This document shows, one piece after another, positions 54,763 through 64,000 of a stretch of DNA of 64,000 nucleotides. The position numbers were made by a program, and so were the translations under genes. Below the pieces are notes generated by a model. The model was given only the letters and a program-made list of their open reading frames with translations. It was not told the DNA's origin and ran no database searches. Location of the stretch: positions 119,025,013 to 119,089,012 of the forward strand of contig OW804097.1 of the NCBI GenBank assembly GCA_942159475.1, written 5' to 3'. Origin of the DNA: Sthenelais limicola. Lineage: Eukaryota; Annelida; Polychaeta; Phyllodocida; Sigalionidae. The first letter of the stretch is position 1. Every line of letters begins with the position of its first letter.

Positions 54763-55813
54763 GGCCAAAACAATAATAGGTGTGTTTTCGATTTATCTGG
54801 CTGAAAACTAGGTAGGGGTAGAAAAACCACCTCCCAGGAACTGACAAAAATGTCTATTTCATAACAATAGTTGTTTTAAACATGGGAATGTGCTTTTTGA
54901 CAGTACAGGTGTAGCAGTTCTAATGTACCCCCCATCAGATGTACCCCCCGGTATAACTAACCTAGGTCTAATGTACCGGGGGTACATTTGACCTAGGTCC
55001 AATATACCCCCGGGGGTACTTTAGACCTAGGTTGGATATACCCCCTCCAGTTTTAATGTACCCCCCGGGGGTAAAATAGACCTAGGTCAAATGTACCCCC
55101 ACCAGGTTCAAAGTACCCCAAAGGGGGAAACTAAACCTAGGTCTAATATACCCCAAATATTTGAAAATAACCAAGTACTGATCGAAACATTAATTCTTTA
55201 AATTATGACAATAAAAGTAATAGTACATACCTATAATAATCAGAACTGAATAGATTTTAGTAATGAATTATTGTGATCTGAGAAAAGTATTTAATTCAGG
55301 ATATGAATTACACAGAGTGCTGTTCTCATCACATCCTGTAGCATTTTATTAGATATTAAATTATTGACATAATATTATAATAGTGACAATTCTATTATAG
55401 GCATTACATAGAGCAAAAATCGTAATTTCCAATCTACAATAGTCCAATTCAATTTTAAATGTGGGTTGTAGCATAATCTTAATTTGAGGCAAGTAATGGA
55501 ATCAATAGAATTTACAAAATTCAAGATTATCAAAGAAACAAAGGGGGGTAATTTGAACCTAGAGGGGGTCATTTAAACCTGAGGTCTAAATTACCGGGGG
55601 GGTACATTAGATCGGGGGGTAGTTCAGAACTGTTACACCGGGTTAGGAAAATCCGTTTTCCTCATTTTTAAGTTTTTTTTGTCAAAAAATCCAAAAAAGT
55701 AAGGTTTGGTTTTAAAAAAATCAGGTATGGTCAAAAAAAAAATTTAGGTAGGGAAATGTTTTTCTAGATAGGGGGGTAAATATAAATCGGAAACACACCT
55801 ATTATTTGTTTTG
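54763..55813. mobile_element. ~350-bp MITE (AATAGGTGTGTTTYCGATTT), copy 2, split by an insertion
   Basis: Outer parts 54763-54905 and 55641-55813 align with 33053-33404. About 735 bp is inserted after GTGCTTTTTGACA. Confidence 0.75.
54906..55640. mobile_element. ~735-bp nested element with GTACCCCC/CCTAGG repeats
   Basis: Inverted ends CAGGTGTAGCAGTTCTAATG and the complement of CAGAACTGTTACACCG. Next to each end lie many copies of ACCTAGGTC(T/C)AATGTACCCC in both orientations; the centre is AT-rich. Non-coding. Confidence 0.65.
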
Positions 55814-55913
55814 CCTTATTTTCGTAATAAATAAAAGAGAGAAATGTGGAGTTACAACAGAAGTTTAATTTATCTACAAGATACAAATATACTGGCGACA
55901 TCAACCATTGTCA

Positions 55914-56083
55914 ACACGATGATGCTACCTGTGGTCTACCGTATACAGCTCAGTAAACACGATGATGTTACCTGTCTACCGTATACAGCTCAGTAAACAC
56001 GATCATGTTACCTGTGGTCTACCGTATACAGCTCAGTAAACACGATCATGTTACCTGTCTACCGTATACAGCTCAGTAAACAC
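55914..56083. repeat. four-unit tandem repeat (40/43 bp alternating)
   Basis: Units of CACGAT(G/C)ATGTTACCTGT then CTACCGTATACAGCTCAGTA. Units 1 and 3 carry CTGTGGTCTACC, units 2 and 4 CTGTCTACC, so the true unit is a dimer of about 80 bp. Confidence 0.85.
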
Positions 56084-56477
56084 TTACAATATATTCACAA
56101 CTGTGTAAAGGCGATGTATATATGTGGTTAACCCTGTAATGCCAAAGAGCACACCTCAAAATTCACCGGTAATATATCAAGCAACGAATATATTCCGGGA
56201 ATTTATTACATGTGAATCATGTAATTGTTCGATAGGTAAATAAATTAGTAGTGAACTGCAGGATTACTCTTTTAAGATGTAAGTTTTTTGTTTTTTAGAT
56301 CACTGAACTATTTCAGGCAGAACCATTGTCATTAGGATAGTTACGTTCAATATTATACAATTTACCTTTATAATACCAACTATAGTATAATCAGGTAACA
56401 TTTTGGCAAGAAACAATTTGATGGGCAGGTTCGGACCATTTAAATTTCCGTCAACGACAGAAAATTCGAAAATCCAA

Positions 56478-56570
56478 AGGGACGCGGTGAACCTGTGATG
56501 AGATTTGTAAGAGCCTCGATGGCAGGAAAACTGAATAAAACCTTTTTTTTTTTAAAATAAAAAATTCCGT
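56478..56570. repeat. poly-T-ended repeat, copy 2
   Basis: GAGCCTCGATGGCAGGAAAA, CTGAATAAAACC, T-run; related to 11886-11990. Confidence 0.45.
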
Positions 56571-56684
56571 CAATTTTAAAATAATGAGATTCTTGAAGCG
56601 ATGTTGGATAACAACAGATCCTTCTCCCGTCCGACTTATGACATGGATGAATAACATCAAATATATATACATACATCTATCTAT

Positions 56685-57164
56685 CTTTTATATAAGATGT
56701 CAAGTACTATGGAGGTATGCTATAGACAACTATCTGACTGATCCAATAGTGGATGGATCAAACTCAGGTAAGGTTGAATGGTTCATTTTATATAAATACC
56801 CATGACTTTCAGAAAATGTACAATTCGCTTTCACCAATCCTCTCAAATAACCCACATTTAAGACAAAAATGAACTTCAAAATGCAGTTTAACATAACAGA
56901 ACTGATACTTTAAATCAATGTGATACCAAATATACTCAGATATACCTGGTGTTCTTCATTGTTCTGCCTAATTTAGGAGAATTTCCTAAATGTCTAGAGC
57001 TGCCAATTGTACATTTTCTGACAATCTGACCCATCTATCTTTTACATACGATGTCAAGTGTTATGGAGGTCTACTATAGAAAACTATCTGACTGATCCGA
57101 TAGTGGATGGATCAAACTCAGGTAAGGTTGAATGGTTCATTTTATATAAATACCCATGATATAT
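56685..57164. repeat. ~125-bp direct duplication on both sides of a MITE
   Basis: 56685-56808 and 57034-57164 share ACTATCTGACTGATCC, ATAGTGGATGGATCAAACTC and GGTTGAATGGTTCATTTTAT, with about 10 differences. Between them lies TGGGTCAG copy 21. Confidence 0.8.
56808..57033 (-). mobile_element. TGGGTCAG-family MITE, copy 21 (subfamily 1)
   Basis: Left tip lost (CATGACTTTCAGAAAATG...), right end CTGACAATCTGACCCA. It lies between the two arms of a local duplication. Confidence 0.8.
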
Positions 57165-57265
57165 TATGGTAAACATGAATTTTTATTACATTCCGTAACA
57201 TTTAGTTACCAGAAAATGGTAATTGTTCAAGGTAGAGGCTCATTTCACCAACGAAAGTAAATTAA

Positions 57266-57493
57266 AGAGAGTTGGAACTATGTCCGATGCCTGAGCTTGT
57301 TTGGTCCTGCTGTGAATCACAGTAAGGGGTCTGGGGGAGAAAATCGGGGAAAGGACCATAAAAAACACAAGTTCTGGCAAATTTCAACTCATTAATTTAT
57401 ACAGAAAGGGGTGACCGCCTGGGCCATCACATTCAAGATAAGATAGGGAAATTTGTTACATATTTTCTGCCGACTCATGAGTTCCAACTCTCT
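57266..57493. mobile_element. 228-bp TTAA-flanked element
   Basis: AGAGAGTTGGAACTATG and CATGAGTTCCAACTCTCT, TTAA on both sides (57262-57265, 57494-57497). Near-perfect inverted ends; non-coding. Confidence 0.85.
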
Positions 57494-57769
57494 TTAATTT
57501 AAACTCGTTGATTTCACCAATCTGATGGATTCAAGTTATACGCTGTTCGACAATGCATATAAATACTACACAAAATAAACAATCGTCTCAAGAATTCCTT
57601 GGTGGACGGAGGGGTTAGTTGGACCAAAGTTAAAGGCACCAATATCTGCCATGTGCTGGAAACTTAGTAAACACTTCCAACAGCTGGCATCATCGCGAGA
57701 AAATAGATATTTTAAGCATCGCGGATGAGGAATGAAAATAGTACATACATGCATAATCATCATCATTTA

Positions 57770-57890
57770 AGGGTCTAGACCACCAAGCCGATTCTCATGC
57801 GATTTTGCGCCGCAGAGGAGGACTCTTTTGCACTGAATTCTGTGAGAATCGCATGATGATGATGAGTATCGGCTTAGTGGACAAGGCCCT
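57770..57890. mobile_element. ~121-bp hairpin MITE, copy 3
   Basis: AGGGTCTAGACCACCAAGCC ... GGCTTAGTGGACAAGGCCCT, with a small (GAT)n expansion near the right arm. Confidence 0.8.
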
Positions 57891-58299
57891 AAATTACGCC
57901 TTACTAATCAACAATGCCATCACGAGAATATTCCTAGTTCGGTTGGGAAAAAAATTAAAAGAAAAAAAAAAGTTCTGAAAATGCAATATTATGATAAACA
58001 ACTACCTGGATGAAGTCCATACCCGTACTTCCAATGAATGGTTCATTTCCAACATCTATATATCTATCTTTATGTGTCCAAGGAGATAAAATCTGTCAAT
58101 ATACCATATGTACAATGTAGTGTAATTTATATAAAATAGATACATTTACTCATCATGCTAAGGCGCCGGCTGTTTCGTCAGTATCACAATGTTGTACAAT
58201 GTATAAACGAGCCCCATCACATCATGTGTAGAAACGAAACTTGGGGAGATTTCACCCTTTAAATACTTTCCATCAGCACGCATAATATCGACGATTGAA

Positions 58300-58608
58300 T
58301 ACATAGATTTCGCATGACGTCACACGCCTGGCTGGGGAATCTCAGTGGCCGCCATGACCGGGGGCAGCGCTACCCTTGCGTGAATAGCGTGTTTATAAAA
58401 ACAAAGCTGATAAACCCCACAATGTTGGATACTTTAGTAATAATTTACTAAAGAAAGATGAAAATGCACATGGGTTCATTAAAACTGGTAATGGTTAGAC
58501 CGGCCGGAAAACAGCATTTTTGAGTCTTGGACATTTAACGTTTACACGGGGTAGCCCCCTAAAATGGCGATGCTCTCCTTGGCCCGTGACGTCAGTGAAA
58601 TCTATGTA
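58300..58608. mobile_element. ~309-bp MITE carrying TGACGTCA in both ends
   Basis: TACATAGATTTCGCATGACG and the complement of CGTGACGTCAGTGAAATCTA are inverted ends; flanking TA. Each end holds a perfect CRE-type octamer TGACGTCA. Single copy here, about 425 bp beyond the ABC transporter stop. Confidence 0.7.
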
Positions 58609-59032
58609 TAGACTTCTAGTATCTAATCTACAAATATATTACTAAGCCACTCCAGCTGCAGACCACATAATAGGGATTTTTGACCAGATCTACTTAGTAC
58701 TGAAGAGTCTTTTTTTATATTCAATCGAATAAATTCCAGTGTATCTGCTTCGCATATTACATGAAACTTCAAAACAGATGCAATGAATGAAAAATTCTAT
58801 TTCACAACGTTAATGAAATGGGAACATGGCGCATTGAAGCTGAAAATTGTACTCTTTGTTCGAAGTCTTTTAAAGATTAGAATATTTCTTTACAAACTAT
58901 TACTCTACCTACCAAGAAAAAAGCACATCGTCCAATACTTGTTAAAAGGATCAACACAAATGTAATACATACAAAATATCTTTCAAAACAGCACAAAATC
59001 AGATCACTATATTCAATAATTCGATACACTGG

Positions 59033-62000
59033 TTACTTCCTAAGCTGGGCATTATGTAGTCCATAATAAAATCCTTTGAGGGCGAGGAGTTCCTTGTGTG
59101 TGCCTTGTTCGACGGCCTTCCCCTGACGTATGACTACAATACTGTCCGCGTTCTGTACGGTAGATAAGCGATGAGCTATAACCACGCACGTTCTACCTGC
59201 TCGCGCTCGATCTAAGGCTTCTTGAACAACCTGAAAAAAACAGTGAGTGAGTGATTGAGTGAGATTGGTTGCTTTACGCCCTGATCAACACATTTAATAT
59301 GTTCTATCAAGGGTGGGAGAGCTGAGAGGGAGGCAGTTTATGATCGTACCCAGGAAATAGAGATAGAGAAGAAGGGAGAGAGAGACAGAGAAAAGAGACA
59401 GAAAGGCACTTTATGGTCATACCCAGGACTGGCTGAAAAAAACCCAACCCAAATACATTCCATTAATTTGAAAACATTTGATTCAATTAAGGATTGCTAT
59501 AAAATGGTGATTCTCCAGCTGAAGGGAGGTTTAAAGTGACACTTCTCACTGTTCTTGGCTAGATTATCGAGTAACGGAATTTCTACTTCCTTTTCTAGTA
59601 TTTGATGCACCATATCCTACCTAACTAACTCCTGTGGATATCAAAACTCTAACATTCATATTATATCAGATATTTGGTAGATATAGTGAGCAAAATCGTT
59701 TTTGCACGCCATACAGAAATTTCAAAGTGGCAGTTGGTTTGGCATCTGGAGTTACATAATGCCAGGCTCGACCTAATGTTGTTCATAGACTCATGTGTTA
59801 AAGTCAGTTACATTACTTAGAGATTGATGGCAGCACTTTACGGTCGTGGAGCCATTTTCTCTGTGATTTGAAATCTGGTCTATTCATTACACTTATCCAA
59901 TGATTATTGAATGAAGACACGATGTTGGTGCTCTATACTTTAGATATTATCATACATATCCTATATGATTACACTGAACAAGTTTCATGTGATTCTGTGA
60001 CTACTCGTTTTAATGAGAATGGTCTTTATGTCGAAAGGTTTTTAAAAGAGCCAATACATTTGCAATCTCTCTCCCCCCCCCCCCCCCCCACCTGTATGCA
60101 TCCTCATCCCTGAAAACAAAAGTTCCATATCGTCACTAGAATGAGACGATGGGTGGGGATGGGAGTCCCCACCACTTACCACAATATTCCTACATAAATA
60201 AAACATAAGAATGCAGAAAGATTACCAATGAATCAATTTAGCTATGGGAAATTATCGGGTATTCATGATCGATGAGATTTACTAATAAATGAGTTACCTT
60301 TTCACTTTCTGTGTCTAGAGCTGATGTGGCTTCATCCAGGAGGAGCACCTTAGGTTTACGTATCAAAGCACGAGCAATGGCTAATCTCTGCTTCTGGCCA
60401 CCGCTTAGTTGAGTACCTTTGTCTCCACAGTTAGTCTCATAGCCCTGCACACAAGTATAGCATGAGTTTGACAATTAAAGATTATAAAACTAACAAGTAA
60501 CATAATCAAAGAGAGCATGAAAAATAATAATGGTGGGATTTGACACTACTAATAGACTTGCGCAAGTCTTTGAATTTTTTTGTTTAAAAAACGAAAACTA
60601 TCATGTTATGGTCACTCCCCCCTTGACTGAGGAATTCCTAAGACAGTCCATGAATGGGGAGTCCCAGACCTGCAGTATAGGGCCCTACAAACAATACCAG
60701 TCTTAGGGACGAGGGCTAGTCTACACTACTAACTGAACTTGAAAACCTAGTTGACTTGTTGATCGCTTTTTTCGTGGAAGAACGATTGATTCGTGGATTT
60801 CGGAATTGTTGTTTTATTTATGCCCAACGTTTCGGATATCTTAGTATCCTTCCTCCGGGGTGCCGTGTACAATAATCAAAATGAAAAATAATAATTCTTT
60901 AGCAGACTTTATAAGGACAATTGTAATCTGGGTAGGTGAGCACTAATTTACCGAGATACTTTTAGTCAGCAATGTTTTTGTTTTACTTTACGAATAAAAT
61001 TGGGACATTCTAGTAACGTCTATCTCTCTAATGACCTTTTTTTTTTTTTTTTTTTTTTAAATTTAAAATTTTTTTTTTTTTTTAGTAATTATCATAATAT
61101 GTTAGTTTGGGTCAGCAAATGCGGGAACCAGGTGAAGAAGACCACCGTCAGGGTGACCCGGGGTAGTCATTTCAATTAATCCCTCAATTACATCCATATA
61201 TTGTGTGATGTACGGCCATCCTGAATACAAATTGATTTTTAAAAAAAATGTGGATAGCATTGCATGTAGCAATGCGTCGGCATTATAGCTTACCCCCTCC
61301 CCTCCTTTACCGCCACTAACCAGTCTATTTATACCCCATTGGTGCTCCGTCACCGACCCTCACTCTCTAGTCACTTCGCTCCCAGCATTCAACCAACTCA
61401 CACCTAACCAAATTTCTCCCACCCACCCACACCTGTTTCATCATCTTATTTACATTATATCTATTCAATCTCTCAAAATTTACAATTTTATCAATTATTT
61501 TATATCAATTTCATTTTTTGATAAAACTTTTTATATTTCCATCACAAAAAACTTTAATTAAAACCTTTATACCTCAAACTTTTATAAATAAAAATAAATG
61601 TAATGTCCCAATCCTGCATTTCATTCCTTACTTCACTTAACGGGGGAAAATTTTAGCATAATGTAGTAAAAGAGATTCACACGACTACCCTTACAGTCTC
61701 ATAAATTGGTAGCGCTAAAGAGGAAAATTACTCACTTCAGGCAATTCTGATATAAAACTGTGAATATTGGCATCACGAGCAGCTTCAATAACCTCGTCCA
61801 TCGAGACTTTACGAGAGTTGTCTCCATACTCAATATTTTCTCTAATACTGCAGTCAAAAAGGATCGGTTCTTGGGAAACTATGCCGATTTGTGCTCTCAA
61901 CCACTGAACATTGAGGCTAGAGAATTCCGATCCATCGATTCGCTGAAACGAAAGACACAGATAAAATTAACATGTTTTGAATGTTTACAATGTGCGAATT

Positions 62001-63633
62001 ATAGAAATCCGTCAGAAAAATTAGATGGTAAAGGTTGGCATGTCTCAATAAATACAACTCCGGGGGGAAATTTGGGTTTTCTTGTATTGTAGTGATATTA
62101 CATGTTTCGGTTGGTTTGTGGTCGTACCAAGGGCGGGGGGTGGGGGGGGGGGGGGGGGGGGGGGCTGTAGGGAAAGTTGTGTTGTAGCCTGTGGTGTGGT
62201 TCGAACCCAGTACTTTTTCTCGGCCCCTGGTTTTTGACGCCAAATCCCTAACCGCTCCGCCAACCCCATTTGGATTAAAGATGTTTATGGGTCAGATTTT
62301 CAGAAAATGTACAATTGGCAGCTCTACACATTTAGTAAATTCTGCTAAATTAGACTGCAATTTGGTCAATTCTAGGTAAATCCAAGAATATTTAGAATTA
62401 CATTGATTCTAGTAATCTGTTTGGGTAGGTTAAACTGTCTTTTGAACTTTATTTTCGTCTGGTATTTGGGTTATTTAAGAAGATTGGCGAAGTTAAATTG
62501 TACATTTTCTGAAAATCTGACCCATATTCGATCTACAATCCTAGCTAGGTGTCAGCTAAGGGACCTTCTTTTTAAAAATATTTACAAACATTTCCTAAAA
62601 GAAATTAAAGAGCACATACTATCTTTCCCCCACGGGGATCATAGAATCGTTCTATAAGCTGCACCGTCGTAGATTTCCCACAGCCACTTGGTCCCACGAG
62701 TGCCACTGTTTTCCCCTGTTCCACGGTCAGATTCAACCCCTGCAGAACTGGGACTTCTTCTCGCGAAGCATAGGTGAAATTGACTTCCTCAAAGGCTATG
62801 TTCCCGTTACAGCTCGACTGTCAATCAGACAAACAAAATACATGTAATATTGAAAACGCTCGAATGGAAAAATTAAAGGTGCATTTTTATTTTCCTGTTT
62901 CTTGAACTGTTAATTAGTAACAAGGATACTTCATGAACAATACAAGTATTACTCAAGACAATAGAGAACGATGAACATGGACACAACCTATTTTTTTTAT
63001 TACAAATTTGGCCGTACAATTATATATAGTTACAAAAAAAAACGCCTGTCCACCATGTGGATGTTTTCTTGCATCGCCTCAATTTAACATTGACTCTTAT
63101 TATCAAACTACTATCAACCCCAATATTGAGAATTTCGATAGATTTACAATACATTATTAATTCTTATCGATAAGTCACTACTATCAACCCCAATATTGAG
63201 AATTTCGATAGATTTACAATACATTATTAATTCTTATCGATAAGTCACGGCCTTTATATATAATCAACTTAACATCTCAAAATGCAATTTTGTTATCAAT
63301 ACGTTTCAGTACAATTTCTATAGATCTATACAACCTTCGTCATATTCCTACATTACAAATCGGCTATATCTCGGTAATTAATGCTGTACGCACACAATCG
63401 CCTAGCCCTGATGAGGACTTAACAATAAAATAAGAGGACGGTTAATATTGACTGCGTAATCATAGAAAAAACTTACGGGTTTGTTTCCGTCTTCAGATAA
63501 GGCATTGATAGAAGGAACGGTATCAAACAGGGCGAAGAGTCGAGCAGAAGCTTCCTGACCTTTGCCATAATCCGGGGCGAATGAACTGGCCTGGCCAGCA
63601 GCCATGGCACTGAATACGATGGCGAAGAACACA
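59033..63633 (-). CDS. ABCB1-type (P-glycoprotein) full transporter, last five exons
   Basis: Minus-strand exons 63477-63633, 62620-62817, 61736-61942, 60298-60444, 59033-59230 encode the last 301 residues; upstream exons lie beyond the right edge. It is an ATP-driven exporter of lipophilic compounds across the plasma membrane. The end of membrane domain 2 ([20 protein letters not shown]) is followed by NBD2: Walker [11 protein letters not shown]-loop [13 protein letters not shown], signature LSGGQKQR, Walker [19 protein letters not shown], and switch His in [14 protein letters not shown]. The end ...[13 protein letters not shown] followed by a stop matches the C-terminus of full-length ABCB proteins, so this is the second half and not a half-transporter. 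All catalytic residues are present and all exon phases fit. Paralogue (ABCB1, ABCB4, ABCB11-like) cannot be separated in an invertebrate from this part. Confidence 0.95.
59243..59428 (-). repeat. SINE-like repeat, copy 4 (reverse), in ABC transporter intron
   Basis: (GAGT)n, GATTGGTTGCTTTACGCCCT, GAGAGCTGAGAGGGAGGCAG, (GAGA)n, CACTTTATGGTCATACCCAG. It begins 12 bp from the acceptor of the last exon. Confidence 0.65.
60830..60860 (-). repeat. hairpin of Penelope-like type (GGATA...TATCC GAAAC)
   Basis: The minus strand reads CGGAGGA, AGGATAC, TAAG, ATATCC, GAAACGTTGGG and then ATAAATAAAAC. Same architecture as 43654-43681, but with GGAGGA in place of TGATGA. Intronic in the ABC transporter. 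Confidence 0.35.
61035..61420. other. T/A homopolymer tract and adjacent unclassified repeat-like DNA
   Basis: Two T-runs around 61038-61083 are followed by a less AT-rich block containing an 83-codon minus-strand frame (ends VPAFADPN). The T-run at one end suggests a retroposed piece. It lies in an ABC transporter intron and has no splice sites that would place it in the gene. Confidence 0.3.
62196..62272 (-). repeat. tRNA-like sequence, probably the head of a tRNA-derived SINE
   Basis: The minus strand reads GGGGTTGGCGGAGCGGTTAG (A-box TGGCGGAGCGG) and, about 45 bp later, GGGTTCGAACC (perfect B box). The spacing suits a tRNA with a long variable arm (Leu/Ser type). The acceptor and T stems do not close, so I do not call a functional tRNA. 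A G/C-run (62140-62164) follows. Confidence 0.45.
62287..62526 (+). mobile_element. TGGGTCAG-family MITE, copy 22 (subfamily 2)
   Basis: TA|TGGGTCAGATTTTCAGAAAA ... CTGACCCA|TA, in an ABC transporter intron about 95 bp from the Walker A exon. Confidence 0.85.
63108..63247. repeat. perfect 70-bp tandem duplication
   Basis: ACTACTATCAACCCCAATAT ... CTTATCGATAAGTC occurs twice in a row with no visible difference. Intronic in the ABC transporter. Confidence 0.9.
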
Positions 63634-63693
63634 CTACAACAGAAGATGATGCAATAATTGAACAGTGGGAATGGATTAATAATACACAGCTCA

Positions 63694-64000
63694 CATATGT
63701 TATTTTTCAAAGTGTTTTTTTACAAGATATCTTTATTGAAGTGTTCTGATTTTTAGGGGGTTTTCCCTTTATAGCGGTATGAATGTATGTAACAAATTTC
63801 AGGACATTGTATTAAATATATCCTTGCGTTTTGAAGGCCTTTGTATGGAGTATATTTAGTTACTTTAATAGTAATTACCTATCCAGAAACATTGCAAACT
63901 TTTTTTTAAAGAATAAAAATATCCAACTTAAAATATAGAAATACTTCGTAGATGCCCTACTGTTTACTATCATTGGAATCAGCTTGATCTACTCTTTTCA
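63694..64000. mobile_element. ~415-bp MITE with TGTTTTAGGAAAATG ends, copy 4 (partial)
   Basis: Interior matches copies 1-3 (CAGGACATTGTATTAAATAT, CCTTGCGTTTTGAAGGCCTT, TTTACTATCATTGGAATC). The left tip is missing and the right part leaves the window. Confidence 0.75.

Noticed and set aside
62196..62272. Functional tRNA-Leu gene
   Set aside because: A and B boxes are good but acceptor and T stems do not pair; better explained as a SINE head.

Overview
The window is nuclear DNA of an animal, most likely a marine invertebrate. Every recognisable gene is split by GT-AG introns. The coding content is metazoan (a serpin, the Hsp90 co-chaperone CDC37, an ABCB1/P-glycoprotein-type transporter). More than half of the DNA is AT-rich non-coding sequence full of short inverted-repeat transposons. 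No phylum can be fixed from the sequence alone. There are no bacterial operons, CRISPR arrays or complete viral genomes.

Gene layout: (1) 1-1130, the remains of an LTR retrotransposon. (2) 5877-10171, minus strand, a six-exon serpin of about 453 residues with an Arg-P1 inhibitory loop and an added C-terminal tail exon. (3) 15888-20060, plus strand, a six-exon gene for a 623-residue protein I do not recognise; all splice phases fit. (4) 21010-28071, plus strand, a complete 11-exon CDC37 of 376 residues. (5) 33401-41190, minus strand, a ten-exon gene for a 399-residue protein with about seven membrane segments, family not recognised. (6) 59033-63633 and beyond the right edge, minus strand, the last five exons of an ABCB1-type full transporter, covering the end of membrane domain 2 and the whole of nucleotide-binding domain 2. 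These are ordinary cellular genes; nothing suggests that they work together as one system.

The rest is a dense mobile-element landscape. The dominant family (called TGGGTCAG here) has 22 copies of roughly 240 bp, with about 28-bp terminal inverted repeats and TA target duplications; 14 of them lie between 40.1 and 57.0 kb. A second group has five elements flanked by TTAA. One of these sits precisely inside a TGGGTCAG copy and gives a clean nested-insertion record. Further families are a ~415-bp element (four copies), a 350-bp element (two), ~210-bp elements with TTTTCGCGC ends (two), ~105-bp hairpins (three), a ~350-bp element (two, one of which supplies the stop codon of the seven-helix gene), a SINE-like repeat (four, all in gene introns), a LINE C-terminal fragment, tRNA-derived SINE remnants, and two CUGAUGA/GAAA hairpins resembling those of Penelope-like retroelements.

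The most interesting items are the unrecognised six-exon gene, the serpin tail exon, the seven-helix gene with its 35-nt exon and transposon-derived stop, and the nested TTAA insertion. All gene models were built by hand from splice signals, reading phase and protein similarity; none has transcript support here.
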